NCBI GenBank assembly: GCA_905250885.1
Contig: CAJNOQ010000149.1
Span: forward strand, 1 to 64,000
DNA: 64,000 nt
Direction: 5' to 3'
DNA from: Didymodactylos carnosus
Lineage: Eukaryota; Rotifera; Eurotatoria; Philodinida; Philodinidae
The number at the start of each line of letters is the position of its first letter. The stretch's first letter is position 1. A program made the translations under genes and the position numbers. Below are positions 12,901 to 27,300 of the stretch, piece after piece. The notes below the pieces were generated by a model. The model had not been told where the DNA came from and did no database searches. It was given only the letters and a program-made list of their open reading frames with translations.

Positions 12901-15467
12901 AATATGAAATAGCTAATAATCATTTGAGCAATCTTAATTAAATAAATGGGATTTCATTAAAATGTTTTTTTTTTTTGTTTCATATTCATAATTATTCTAA
13001 AAAGAAAAAGAGGAAAAAAAAATGAAGCGAAAAAATATAATTATGTTTAGATCTTTGTAATTGAAACATTGTCCATTGTTTCAAAAATTTTCTCAACTAT
13101 CTCAACAAGCATATATCTCATAATAAAATTGAAGAAAATTGATTTTATCTATTCTAATTCTTTATATTCTATTCCCACAGGAACACTAAGACGTCTTTGT
13201 ATGCTCTTGTATTTACTGAAAATTAGAAAAAAAATTTTATTTTTAAAAGCTTTATAAATTTCTTTTTATTAATAATAATCATAATAATCATAATAATTCT
13301 TTTTTTGACAATAAAAGTAGGTTAAGCACATTGAATGAAACTGTATAAGAAGTAGTTTAGAATGAATTGGTTTACAATCTAACTTGAAATCCGATTGAAT
13401 ATGCCTTTTCAAACTTTTTGAATACAAAAGATTAGATTATAAAATGTTAAATATTGTCATGATTGTATGTCACAGTATTCATTGAGATATACTAAATTTT
13501 AGCAAACTGAAAGTGGACATTTTTTTTTGTTTTTTTATTCAGCTAAAAGTACATTTAAACAGTCAACAAAGTGAAGATTTAGGTACTTATCTTACGTTTT
13601 AGTTTAAAGTCTAAAGATAAAAGCCATACTTTACAATTAAGTATTTTTTATTTTTTTGTTGAAAACTTGGTTTTGTGTCTTTAGACTCTCCCCTTATGAA
13701 ACTGAGAATCTTTTCAAACATACTGTCGGATGATCTTCAATATGAGGAATATGTTAAGTAGTTAACCACAGACTGTAGATTTTAATATAAAAAGTTTGAT
13801 TTGATAGGCGAAACGAATAACCATAATACATGCATTTTTTTTCGAAGGTTATGTAGTTTAATAGTTCTATTTAAATATGACAATTTTATACTAAAATTTT
13901 CAAATGATCAGGTCAAATTAACTACAATGCAGGTAAAGTTTTTCATAGAATACACCTGTATACGTTATATGTGCTCTTTGTGATTATATTTCACGATGAA
14001 CAAATTTAATCTGAATCACGCAAACTAAACATTTTTCCTTTTTTATACGTCTTTTTATGTAATTAGTTGAAAATGATTAAAGAATGACACTAAATTGCCA
14101 CGGAAAAAAACAATTCATGTCACGCAATTTGTAACTTTCTCTATTCTTATCGTTTTACCATCGTTAAAAGTAGATTATGACGCACATGTGTAGAGGAAAG
14201 AACATAATGGTCTATTAATTAAACTTAAAATTTTAGTCATCTATTTTTAAAATATATTATTTTATTCTAAGTAAATAATTAACATTCATTGTTTTTACAC
14301 TGAAAATTTATCTAAATCTGTGATTATAATATAAAAAAAATGTTGAACTGTGTAGCTTGTTCAAAAAATAACTTAAAATATTTTTATCAATAACGGAGAT
14401 CATTATTTCAATAACGAACACATTAGTAATAAAGACTACGTTGACTTAAACTGATTAACATTTTATTTCAATAGATTTTCTTTTGTTCTCTGTATTCTAT
14501 ACAAACATATTTTTAACTATCATGTTTTGATTGCTCAAATATGGTACAAAATGAAAGAAGTTTTTCCTTCTGATCAGTTTTTCCGTTCACATTTGGAATT
14601 AAAATTTTTGACATTTTACATATTGTGTTTAAGTTTGAATATCATTATTCTTGAAGTAGTATGTACCTGTTGAATTTTAGTGTAATCAAAAGATGAAAAT
14701 GTTTGTTAACCAAAAAAACGGAAAAGTTTTGAATGATTCAAACTATAGGACTGATGTGGTAGACATAATAATTTTGTAAATCTTCTTTTTATTATATGAT
14801 CAAAATTAAAATTAAATCTTGTCAGTTTGTTCTCTCAAATCGAATTAACCATATTTCAGTGGTACAACGACTTTTAAGTTTAAAAAGATCGACAGGTGTG
14901 CTGAACATTTTGTGCTTAGATAAAAAATGTTTTCAACTATCATATGCAAGAATAATCAAATACTACTTTAGTTTGAATTGTATCTTGTTTTCAAGTCATC
15001 TCTTTTTTAGAAAAAAAAATTTATTCACAGTTGATAGGCAAAGAAAAGGTTTCGAGCGGAACATTGAAAACAACTTTCTTATTCGGTCAAGACTCAAATT
15101 TTATTGCTCTATGACCGAATATCTCGTAGTTCCGTCATCACTATACTTTAAAATATAATCCAATTATAGTCTTTTTCAATAAATCAAGAGTATGTTACAT
15201 GAGTGCATTGAGAAGGGTCTTCATAAAGCTCGAAATACACAAATCTTAATCATAGATCCTGAAATCCAAAGGCATGAGAGATTCACAATTTTGACAGAAA
15301 AAATTTATTTTATTCAACATTCTTTCAGAAATTTCAAATATGAACAAAATGAGATGAGTATCTCTACTACAGCAGTTATTTTGAAACAATTTTCCTATGT
15401 TCCATCGTTTCATGACCTTTCTTTACATCATTCTAACCGAGAGTACAGATTAATGTCATGTTAAATT
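9942..15467. other. long AT-rich intergenic region
   Basis: About 5.5 kb of very AT-rich DNA with many homopolymer runs (for example at about 10320-10350, 11620-11645 and 12640-12665). Frames at 14796-15158 and 15192-15464 are open but show no family motif, no homopolymeric or charged coding texture and no splice partners, so I do not call them genes. The part next to 9942 should contain the Rx promoter. Confidence 0.55.
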
Positions 15468-18400
15468 CTATTTCTCTTTAAGAAGCGAATAAAAGTTTTT
15501 TACGCACGATATAGAACGAAGAAAAGCCTCATTTGGTACACTTTTGGTTGTTATAATACTTTTTGGATGACTCGCGGGATCAAGCGATAGGATGGAATTA
15601 TATCGTGAACTTGATGTACGAGAAGGATGATCTGTCAAACTAACGTTTGATTCACGTTTTCCTCGCAATCTCAACAGAGAAGGACGTTGTTCAACACTTG
15701 CTCGTTTAATGGGATCAGATGTTCTTTGATAAGATGATGACATTTGAATCTCAATTACGGATAGTAATTGCTGCAAACTATCTTCCGATGTTTTACCCGT
15801 TGAAATTAATGGAAATTGTTTGTCAACTGTTGACGGTCGTTTATTCATTGATACTGGTGTATTTTTTTTAATCGGAGGGATTGTGGTTGTATTTGTTGTT
15901 TTATGCAATTCTTTTTTAATTGCTGTGTCCACTTTGTTATCAGAGCTCTGATTGGCTAATGTCAAGGCGGAGAGACCTAAAAGATGTTTAAATAGATCTT
16001 AGATTGATTGCTTGAAGGCTGAGTCTCTTATAAAATTTAGTCACACGAACAAAGACCTACATATTTGCGTGACCACTGTTGTTCGATACTGGTTTCTGAT
16101 TTCTGTATTATTTTATCACAATCGTTCAGTTCGGCTATTAGTGCTAGTACAGTTAATTTCGAACCTTGATAGTGGGCGCTGTCTCTCGAACAGTCCAGAA
16201 CGTATTTTCTATCTGTTTTGCTGTTTTTCGTTCTGAAGGTTTTTAATTAGATGTCCTGTGAACAATTTTGAAACGTATGAATGAAAAATAGTATGGTAAG
16301 CGTTTGAAAATAAACTATACTTCATTTTTCAACAAAGTCTTTTTTCTTTAAATCTAAGAATTCAAATTTTTTTATAAAAAATTGGTTTCGATTCACGTCA
16401 ATATTGGCACTGACGGCATTTGATACTATAGTTCTATACAAAATTTATACAAACGATTTGTTTTTAATGCTTTTAGGTCGATTATAATAGTCAGAACAAA
16501 TCCGAAACATGATTTGAATAAACTGAAAAAGCTTAGAATAGAACCAAGGAACGACGTGTATGCAATTATCATTAAAATTTGCGGATATAGGATTTCTAGG
16601 AAGCCAAGTCTCTCGATTCATTCGGAATATTTTTGCATGCAGTACAGAACAAACTTGAGACAGCAAAATGAGATGTGTCCGAGGCGATTCATTTTACGAA
16701 AGATCCAAAACAGAGATCCGCATGGGTCGAAAATTTTTGGTCCAGCCCCGGCCCGATGAAAGTTTCCAGACCAGGCCCGGTTCGGTCCAACCAAACATAG
16801 AATTTATCTGGCCCAACCCGACCACTTTTTAAAATTTTCGGATGCCAAGCGTAATTTTTTCATTATTAGTTAAACGAAGTCATTAAGAGAGCCTTCACGA
16901 GGAACCAGTCTAGGTACCACCGTAAGAATGTCCGCTGGCAAATTCTTTTTCTTAATTATTTATATGTTATTCGAAAGAGCATTCAAAATGACTACTAATC
17001 CCACAATAACTCTTTCTGAAAGTGTTTTGCTAAGAGACTAGAGACAAAACATTCTATTGGGTGTCGACGATTAATCGAAAAAACGTGAATTTTCACTAAT
17101 CTTTGTATTTTTTGATTAGTCCGATGACTGCTGCATGGCTCATTTGAAAGAGAGATGTTTACTCTATAAGATCATATATTTAGACATAGTAATGTGTTTA
17201 GCTATCTACGATTAAATAATAGACACTAAAAAATTTCATATTTTAAAATATGCATTTTTTCCAGTATTTTTTAAAAAAAGATCACGCATACGGCAGTCCC
17301 AAAATAAATCTTTTTCGTAGAGTAGACAATTCTGCATCGATTCATATACAACAGGACATTTTAAAACACGAGCATGATGTACTTTTATATCAAATATTGG
17401 AGATAAGTATCGGTTTCATCATTTTTTTACTTTTCTAAATTTTGATACAAATGTCAAAGATCTGGACATACTATATTTTTTGAGTCATTACAGATGTAGA
17501 GCAAACATTTTCCTACAAAGTGAGACGTTGGCGAGCTCGTTGCGATGTCTTTTTATGGTTTTACACACGTTTTACCACGAGCACTATATTTAAGGTCGAT
17601 TTCCCACTGGTTTTGATTTTAGTTTCGGCAAAAAAGTTCACGTTTTTTCGATTAATCGTCGACCCAGTAGAATGTTTTGTCTCTAGACCCTAACAAAACA
17701 CTTTCAGAAAGAGTTATTGCAGAGTTAGTAGTCATTTTGAATGCTCTTTCGAATGATATGTGAATAATTAAAAAAAAGAATTTGCCAGCGGACAGTATGT
17801 TCGGTGATGTGGCGGAAGCTCTCTTAAGATGTCACATAACAGTGACAATACTCTTTCTCGGTACTGAGTATACATATAAATTACAAATCTACGCATACTT
17901 AAAAATTCTGAGTTTGACCCGGTCGGAAAAAAATACTTTTCGGCCCAAGCCCGGCCCGTGCTGATCTCTGATCCAAAACGCATCTTTGATGTTTTCCTGT
18001 TGATTTTGCTGGTTTTAACAGATTAAAATCTTTCATACTTTGAACTGTATGTAAAAGTATTCCGATTGAATCGAGAGACTTGGCTTCCTAGAAATCCTAT
18101 ATCCGCAAATTTTAATGATATCTGTATACACATCGTTTCTCGGTTCTAAGCTTTTTCAGTTTATTCAAATCACGTTTCGGATTTGTTCTGACTATTACAA
18201 TCAACCGAAAAATGTTAAAAACAAATCGTTTCTATATTTTTTCACAGGTCTATATTTCTAGCTTCAGGGTCGCAAAATTGGTATTGAAAGTAGTATTATA
18301 TATGAAAAGAAACCCGACACGACTGCATTTTACTTACCCATTTGTTTTCTTAATTCATCTTCATTTGATATTCTACTCATTAATGTACGTAATGACGCCA

Positions 18401-19226
18401 CTGTCTTCCAATCATTGATTGATTTAGCTTTCTTAATTCTTCTCTGTAATTGTTCATACCAATCGTCGGTAGATGGTGACTGACGAGTATTTATCGTACC
18501 TATCATTTCAAATGTATTTGCAGAATTAAGTTCACTACTTGGTTCAGTAAATATATCATTATTATAATAATTGAATGTTTTCAAAGGATGTTTTGATTGA
18601 TAATCATCACCTATTGTTGAACGAATAAATGATGAAAATGTAGTAACTGGTGGATGTTGTTCATCGTTCGAATCAATTGATGAATGAACAATTAATTTTG
18701 ATTTTTCTTTTAAATAATTTTCAATTGTATTAAAACCCATTTTTTTTGCTAACATATCGGGTGTATTTCCATCATTATCTTCAATATTAAATTTAATACG
18801 AAATTTTAATAAATATTGTACAATTTCTTTAATTAATTCAAAATTTCCATGTTCACATGTATAATGTAGTGAACATTGTCCACTATGATCTATTTTTAAA
18901 ATATCAAGTTCACCTGGGTACATTTTTAATAGATGTAGTGCTTCTTGTGTACAATTTAATGTACACGCCCAATTGAAAACATTTTTATCATTTTTATCAC
19001 ACATATTAGGATTAATATTATACGAAAGTAATAGAAGAAATAATTTTAATCGTCTATTATCATATGTTAGTTTTCCTTTTGAACTATATTTCAAAGTTGT
19101 TACTAACACATTTTCACCCGATGAATTACAAACATGAATATTAAAACCATGTTCAACATAATAAACAACTTTATTTATCTGACATTGTTCAATAGCTTGA
19201 ATTAGACAACGATTCGACGTAAACAT
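15468..19226 (-). CDS. ankyrin-repeat protein, two exons
   Basis: Two exons on the minus strand, 19226-18338 and 15976-15468, join in phase 1 to 465 codons plus stop. The intron is 2361 nt and uses GTAAGT...TTTTAG. The N-terminal 175 residues read as ankyrin repeats: an initial helix pair (about 6-36), a repeat with a long insert (about 38-75), a degenerate repeat (about 79-105), a clear one with CSLHYTCEHGNFELIKEIV (about 118-140) and a capping repeat with DGNTPDMLAKKMGF (about 152-165). The remaining 290 residues are Ser/Thr-rich and look disordered, except for a basic amphipathic stretch DDWYEQLQRRIKKAKSINDW just before the splice junction. No catalytic domain, signal peptide or membrane segment is visible. 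The insert-bearing first repeats recall the ANKRD34 type, but I would not name it. Likely a protein-binding scaffold. Confidence 0.82.
16452..18230. mobile_element. outer palindromic element inside the ankyrin-gene intron
   Basis: Arms of about 185 bp at 16452-16637 and 18047-18230 are near-perfect reverse complements; they share for example ccaagtctctcgattca on one side and its complement on the other. The original spacer was only about 150 bp. A hAT element (16711-17970) later inserted in that spacer and duplicated eight bases of it. Target duplications of the outer unit were not identified. Confidence 0.72.
16711..17970. mobile_element. non-autonomous hAT element with 8-bp target duplication
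   Basis: 1260 bp. The left end is CAGAGATCCGCATGGG and the right end CCCGTGCTGATCTCTG. Perfect 8-bp duplications ATCCAAAA lie at 16703-16710 and 17971-17978, diagnostic of the hAT superfamily. Long subterminal inverted repeats (about 16880-17097 versus 17637-17825) contain cgattaatcgtcgac-type blocks, so the unit is itself a foldback. There is no transposase frame. It lies nested in the palindrome at 16452-18230, giving a clear order of insertion. Confidence 0.9.
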
Positions 19227-22200
19227 TATTGTAGAAAATAAATATTTATTATCATTTATTATCTATAAGTAATGAAATTTAGAAGAAATAAGAAACTTTT
19301 AGTCAATATACCTTCTTATTGAATCTATCGTCCAAAAATCATTTAATAGTGGAAATTGACTGTATTTCAAAATATATTTTATTTTCTAGAACTTTTTCTG
19401 TCTTTTTTTTTCTCTCTCTGATTCCCTTTTTTTTCAATTATCGTTGATAATATTTATTTTTTTAACCAACACGAGTATCTAATTTTATTATTTAATTGCT
19501 AATAAGACATCGCGTAAGTGTCTGAAGTCTATAAAATTATTTTCTTCTCATGATTATGAAAAATATTATTAAAACGACGGCAAGATGGAATAATTATGTA
19601 GATTATTTTTATACAAACGAAGCCACATTTTCATATTATCAATAGTATAAAGAAAAAAAACAATTTTTGACGTGAAAAAATAAATTTTTTTCACTTTTGG
19701 CTTCCTTTCACGCTGTATCATAAATGATAATTCTCAATTCACTTGGTAGAGTGAGTGTACAGTAATGATCTTATTGTCATTTCTAACAGTTATGCAATAA
19801 TGCTGTAATTATATCAAATAATATTTGTGATTCTGTGTGTGCTAAAATAACATTTTTCAAAAGTTTATCTCCTATTAGATTTGTGATATAAAGACAGATA
19901 AAAAATGACTATGACCTTGTTTTTAATTACACAATAACGTCAAAATTTGAATTATTTGTTAACAATTTTGAATTTATTATTACTATCCATTTTAAAATAG
20001 AAAATCCATTGATATCTTTTTAATAATTCGAGAATGAAAGAGTTTAGGATTTTATCATTCGATAAACAAGACTTGAGAGCACCTTTTTTAAAAAAAACAA
20101 AAACTAGCATATTGTTTTTTAAAATAGAATGTAGAGGAAAGTTGCATAGATGTGGCCACAATTCCCTAAGAACTGTTCTTCACTACCGTGAGTTGACCTC
20201 AAAATTATGCGAAACACAGGTAATCGGGCATGTACTGTAGTGGTCATATCCCCCCCTCAAAAAAAACCTCAAGAACCTCACGAAAGCTTATCAGAAAATA
20301 ATCAAATTTATTTTGTTTTTATTAAAGAATTAGAAACTTCATATCTCGTTCAAAAACTATTTGAATCTTTTGAAATTGTCCGAATGTATTTAGTTTCATG
20401 TGATACGCAGAATTATGTCATTAAGAAACCATGATAGACCTGAAGTTTGAGCAGATATCCCAACTTTTTACTAATCTTACTTCTGTATAGACATAGTGTC
20501 ATATAGTGTCTGTTTAATTTGTGGTGGTGTATTATATAAGAAATATTCTATCATAGTAGGTCGTTATGGCTTGTCCACGTAACGTGACACTTCGCTGATC
20601 AAGGTTTTTTTGAATTTTTTTCATCAAAAATCGATAGAGGCACATCATTAGACGCAGCTTTTCATGCTGATCACGAATCTGACTTTTTTTTTGAAGAAAA
20701 AATTAATTTTCAATATAAAAATTTTAGTTTAAAATTTTCAAAAACTTTAATTTCAATTTTCTGACATAGACATTTTGTTCAAAAAGTTTTAAAAACATAC
20801 CATTGAATAGAGAATTCAATTCTCTACAAAATGGCTCATTTTGTTTTGAGTTCTATTTTTCAGTCGAGACACAGTGGCTGCTTGAACGTTTCAACTTCCA
20901 CCTTGATCTGAGAGCCTCAGAGAATTTTTTGAACTTTATTTTCAACTGGAGTCTTTCCAGGAAACCTAGAACTACACAGATTATAAGTATGAAGCTTTTT
21001 GAACAATCTTTATTGCCTAAAAATGGTGTGACAAAGAAGTGTGTTACACCGTTACGAAAAATGCCACTGCGTTACATTTGTTTTTTGCATTTTATACCCA
21101 AGCAAAAATAGTTGGATGAAAACTTTTTTTATGGTTAAATAGCTCGTTCGGTGTTCTACAGAACTGACTCTTGAAACTTTTCAGCTGGATAGATACTTTT
21201 GCAAGAAATTAGAGCTTTATCACTAATTCTCAAATTTAGGGCCTTTTTATGTCATGCCGTTACGCACTGAAGAAACCTTTCTAAAAGGTCGAGACTCGAA
21301 CAGAAATCACATAGCCATCTGTTCAGAAAATCAACAATCAATTTCCTCAACAAAAGAAAAAAACTATTAATCATAAAAAGTGGGATATAATAGAATTCGT
21401 CTGTTAACAAAGAACAGTTCAGTGGGAAATGATAAACGTGTATTATTGTGAATGATGAATGAAATCTTCAACAACAGGTTTGTTTATAATCATAGAAGTA
21501 TCTGTGTGAAAAAGGACTTTCATTTTGTGTAAATTTTAGAAACTTGTATTCGATTATAAAAGACAACATTATTTACATGATCATTTTCTCAACACAAGCA
21601 AATATTAGAAAGAATAGTACGCTTTTTACAATATCTAACTATGTCTAAAATCTATTTATATTATTTTGACAAGAATATAAATTCTTTTTTACATAGTACA
21701 TCGTCTATACTCCTTCTTTAAGCTTTTCCCACCCTTTGTGACGCATAATGTGATAGCTCAAAATTCTGTTTCGATCGCACTTATTTTTTACCTCCATGCA
21801 CAAAGACACGTTTTCAGGACTTCAGCAAGTTTTCTAGGCTCTTGACGAGAAAGAATAAGCAGAAAAGTGGCATGTTCAGCTCTTTAAAAACTCTTCTTTT
21901 TAAACTTGCTCGCTCTCTTCTAAAAAGTATTGAGCGAAAAACAAAAACAACCCGAAAGCTTTTTTCAAAATACTTCTCATAGACTCATAGAATCTTCCCC
22001 CTCTTGAAATTTCCTAAACTCGCTTCTGACTTAGCATAGGTTTGCAGAGTGAAATACAAAAAACCTACTACTGTCTTGCTCTATATGTGCCTTAAGTTCA
22101 TTTTAAAACATTACCTTCCAGTATCTATCGAGCCTGGGATTTTCAGGCAATACAAACAGCTCATTTAGGTCCTTACTTAACCATGTCTCCTGAATACTGA

Positions 22201-24378
22201 CAGAAGGCCTCGAAAAATTTTGTAACTACGGTTTGTTCTGCACAACTAAAACCTAAAAACTTCGTTTTAGATTGATGTGACATTGTATTGACCAGGATCG
22301 GTTGAGTAGGCTTAATAAGAAAGACACATGATATTCGCACTTTCCATTTTAATGATTATACGACTATTTTTGAGAGCGTGACCAAAGTTAGAGAGAAGAA
22401 AGATTTATTTAAAAAGAATGATGATATAAAAAAACATCTTTCCTCTAATCTATAATTCTTTAAAAATGGAGAATAACCTATACAGAAAGAAAAACACGTT
22501 TCAATACACAGTAGAGAAGAAAACAACAATATATTGATGTATGATGTATGTGCAATACAGATGGAATGATGATGTTACAGTAATAATAGAAATCTAGTGG
22601 GAGTTAAAATAAAAAACTAGTGAAAATTCAAAGCATTAATTAACCTAGCAACAGTGATTCAATCATAACTGAAGCAACAATTAGAGCTACATTCGCCAAG
22701 AGCACAGACTCGCCTCAGTAGCAAAGCAAAAACATTTTAAAAAGTAATATTCAACTGTTTCATTTGTTTTACAGTGACTGCACAGTGGACTAGTAGAGTA
22801 ATTTTCCTCATATTAGTTGGGCAGAAAAATAACTACAGTCCAACGGATCCTGTTCATATTGATTATAGTCAGATATAAATGGATCCGATTCGATTGTGTA
22901 ACCGACTTGCGGAAATGAGATTTGAGCGAAATCCATTACATTACAAATTCTAGTAGATCCGATCGAACATATTTAACACGGGTGCCTAGTTTTATGAAAA
23001 GATTGTTAAATTTTTCCGCGAAAGCTGTTGAATTTTGCTTCTTTTTTTCTAGCGCTTGCGTTATAACGCAATTATTCACTGGTAGGAGTTTAGCTAGTGG
23101 CGTCATCTGATATTTTGACTTTCAGAAGTATATTATCGGTTCAACTAGACTGCTTCTACGCAGCGCTCTGCTTTTACAATAAAACTATGTGTGATTTGAG
23201 TTGTTTACTAAGTGCATTATTATGTTGATTGTTCTACTGTATATAGTACCTGTGCTTCTTATTCTCAGATGTTTTGGAAAAACCAAAAAATTCAGATTTA
23301 TTTACCACTTAGTTACCAAAATCGCTTTCAGAATTGCTTTCAGCCGATAATCTTTCGAAAAATTATGGACTAATAAGAAATACTTCTAGTTATTTGTTTA
23401 TTTATTTATTTCTAACAGTAAAAAGTAGGTTTATTGTTTGTCTATTTGTTTATTTTTATTTATTTTTTAATTCACATGCTACTAGCTTGCTCAATTGGAA
23501 TTGAATAACTTTCACATAAAGTAAAGGTTTGCTCTTGGCTGACAAGGAAGAATACGTCAGATTTGAAGTAATTAATGATTTGAAGATTTTCTGCAGGCGA
23601 AGGAGAAACGGATACAAGAAGGAGATGCTGCATATTCTCTTGGGTTGTCTTCTTAGTAAAGTAGTAGTCGTATATTGTTCCATGATATCTCTCTACTAGT
23701 AGGTACCATGCACATATTCTTGTGATCTTCCCCGATGCGACTCGTTCTTGACAGCAATTTTATTTTCAAGTTCGATTGTTGGATTAATTCGGTTAACTAC
23801 ATGTTGAATTGAATTAAGTGTTACTAACAACTGATGGCTAACTTTGTTTGCTAAGAGCGATCGTAAACCAGAATAATTCTACTTTAAATTAGCACAGTTT
23901 ATTCTCTAGTCGTATCTAATCTGCTTTCATTATAGTGCCGAGAGTAGAATGTACTTTCATTCCTAGTAGAAAACTAGGATATAACTTATATTTCAATGTA
24001 CTATATATACTTGTGAATAAAATTTTGTGATAGATACTTTGCTTTGTTCAATTTTTCAGGCAATGAAAAACAAGTTTTCATCTGTTTTAGGTCACGTTCG
24101 CTCGCTATCACACACACACACGCACTCAGCAACATTTATCTTGTATTCTAATCATTGTGCTGTATTTAATCATTATATTTAAACATTCAGTTATTATTCT
24201 TTGCTGTTTTTCATCTGTCTGGAGCCCTAAAACAGTGTATCATCAGTTTCTTTTTGTCGGTTATTTTACAAAGGTAGATGTTTGGATTTTAGGTCTAACA
24301 TTGTCAAGCCTAACTGATTTCTTTATCACATAATTGTCAATTCTTAGTTTTTTTCTTTCAGCTTTTTAATCGTGAAGA
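19227..24378. other. intergenic, no gene seen
   Basis: About 5.1 kb between the divergently transcribed ankyrin gene and GIGYF; both promoters should lie here. Open frames at 20803-21111 and 23456-23683 show no family motif or splice context. The stretch 20560-21270 repeats the words gtaac and gttac. A tetranucleotide-like (TTTA)n tract lies near 23395-23460. Confidence 0.5.
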
Positions 24379-27300
24379 ATGTCCACAGCAACATCGACAC
24401 AACCACTCAACTTTGGACCAGAATGGCACGTGAACTTACATCATAACACTATTTTTGCATTATTGACGTTCATTTATTTTAGGCTTCGTGTATTATCGAC
24501 AGGTGAACATTCAACTTCTCCCAATTCTTCTTTGTCTTCCACATCGAATGCAACAAATTCTGTCTTCAAATTTTCTGCCGCAAAATATCGCTACTCAAAA
24601 GAGGAGATATTATCATTGAGAAAGTCTGTTACCGAATCGATATCAGATGAAGTTCGAAATGAAATAATTGAAAATTTAAAAGATGTTGATTCCGTTTATC
24701 GACCAACAATTATTGATCCACTTTCATTAACGACACCAACCACAGAAGAACTAGTAAGCAAGAACTAGACGTGTATAAGAAGCAGAAACTGTTAATTGTG
24801 TATAATTTTAGCTTCATCTGAATTCTGTAACAAGTTTTGTGTCTGGAAGAACGAGAGATGGAAATCGTATGGGTGGAAATCAATCGACTGGAACTACCGA
24901 TGGCGGACAACGACGAGGGGGACTACAACAAAATGGATCAAGTAGGGGCGGTCAAAATGGCAGCAGAGGAAGAGGTAAAAAGATCCTTTTTTCTTACCAC
25001 GTTAAACGCAAAGATCTAATCAAAATTCCTAATTCTTTTTTAATATATCTTTTTGATGTTTAGTAGCTGAGACTGTATCTAAACTTTGTTTTATGTTTGT
25101 TAAGGACGTGGCAGTGGACAGAATGATGGATATTCGAATCGAGGCGGCATCGGAACTTCGGAAGATGTTGAAGGAGATATTGGAAGTTCTTATGGAAATC
25201 GTCCTGTTAATAATTATTCCAGACAAAGATCATACGAAGATCGGTATGCTCCGTTTTGTTATCATCATTAGAAAAATGTCAATTTTTCCTTGTGTCTTGC
25301 AGTGATCAATCTCAACAACAACAAACATTTCGTCGTGGTGGGAGTGGTTTAAATCGTCAACAAAATGATAGTGGCGGTTGGAGACGACCTCGAGAACAAA
25401 ATGATTTTCCGCCAGAGGGGCTTGAAGATGAGGAATCATGGGATGAGCCACAAGAACATGCAGTTAACAGTACATCGTCATGGACATCTTCGAATAACAG
25501 AGGATCTGGTGGAGGAATGCGTCGCCAACAAGAATCACGAACAAAATCAGATGAAAAATGGGGTGATGACAAAAGTATGTTTCGCTGTATTTGTCTCACT
25601 TCACAAAAGTAAGACAAAATATCAAATAACTTATTTTACATTTTAAAGATAATTATTATGGTGGCGACACAAATGGTAATAATCGCGGTTGGAGATCTGG
25701 TGGCCCGGGCTCTGAACGGAGATATGATGATCGAAATTCGGATTCAACGGATCGTGGAGGGTAAATTCAGTTAATCTTTGTTAGAAGCATAGAATTTGAA
25801 TTCTGTATTTGTTTTAATAGACTACGTCGTGTGCCTCAACGAGTACAACAGAATATCACTAGAAGACCGGATCAACAAGATCGTATGTATTTCTTTGGCA
25901 TTTAGAAATGTTAGTTGCGCTTATAGAGAAGAGTTCCTATAAATTTTTCTGTTAGTAATAAGGGAAAAATTTGGCATGACCATTGTTTTTTTTCTTTAGG
26001 TATGCCTGAATGGATGGATGATGGCGAGGCAGATGGAGGAGGAATGACATTTGACCAAGGAACATTTATATCGACAAAAGTACGTTTATTCTGTTTAGCA
26101 ACTTTCATTTTCTCATAACGCTGTTAATTCTATTAGCCTCAAGAGAAACCATCAGTAGCATCTCTGTCTGAGAAAAAATCAACAACAACGTCTACAACTC
26201 AAAATGATAACCATACCAAAGAAACAACAAAAAATAATCTTGAACGAAATGTAAATTGGTTTTATTTGTACTATTTTTAATGACTTCATGTTTCTTTCTT
26301 ACAATTTTTCAGATACAATCGTCAAAGGAACAAGCTGAAGTGGAGAAAAAAGTTATTCCGCTAACACCCGCTGTTTCAATTCCGTCTACGATGGAATTAA
26401 CAAAAAATCCAGAATCAGAACAGCAGCAACCAAAATTAACAGCTGTTACATCATTAATCAATAATACCCCAATACTACCAGTTGTAGTAGAGAATGAGGG
26501 AAATAAATTTACATCTATAGGTACGTGGAAGCTGTAGGATGGAAACGACATCTAGAATCACTGTATATTCCAGTATTTAGAAGCTAATTCTTTATCGAAA
26601 AAATGCTGAAAAGATGATTGTTATATAAAGGATACATTCTGTAATGAAAAATGCTGAAAAGCTAAGGATTTATTCTTCGAAATAGTTTTTTTCTGTTATT
26701 AGTGCACTGAAAATAAATTTTCATTTTCCTTTTAGTAAATCCACCTGTCAAAATACCTATTCAAACAAAACCAAATATAAATTGGGATGAAGATGCCTAT
26801 CAGCCGGCTGACATCGCAGCGAAGGTTATTGAAGCGACGCTGGCAGAGGTAAGACGCTGATACAGGAGACCATGTTACAGTATTAAAATCAGATTAAATT
26901 ATCTGCAGGATATATATATTTATTCTCTACAGAAATCAGTTTTGTTTTTGCATACAGAAGTTATATATTGTTGATTTTTTCTGCAATTAGTAAAAATGTA
27001 AGCTTTTTTCATCTATCACACTTATCTATGTTCATGCACTGAAAAGCTTCTTAATTGTAATACTGCACCATCCACTCGATTACAAAAGTGTGCAAAAATA
27101 ACCAGCTTCGAATATCACGTGAAAAAGATTCTATTTTCCATTTGTTTTGTTTATCGATCTTTACTGCTTACGGCCAGCATCCGTGATCAAGAGGTTTTCA
27201 TCAAATTGCAGTTATTTTTAGTTTTTTTATGCGTTTCAGGATCATGACTATGTTCCTTCAAGTTATCTTGCCGATGTCAATTTGAAACAGTGGTATTATA

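Noticed and set aside
14796-15464. Two consecutive open frames on the plus strand
   Set aside because: No family motif, composition like random AT-rich DNA, no splice sites that link them, and no initiation context.
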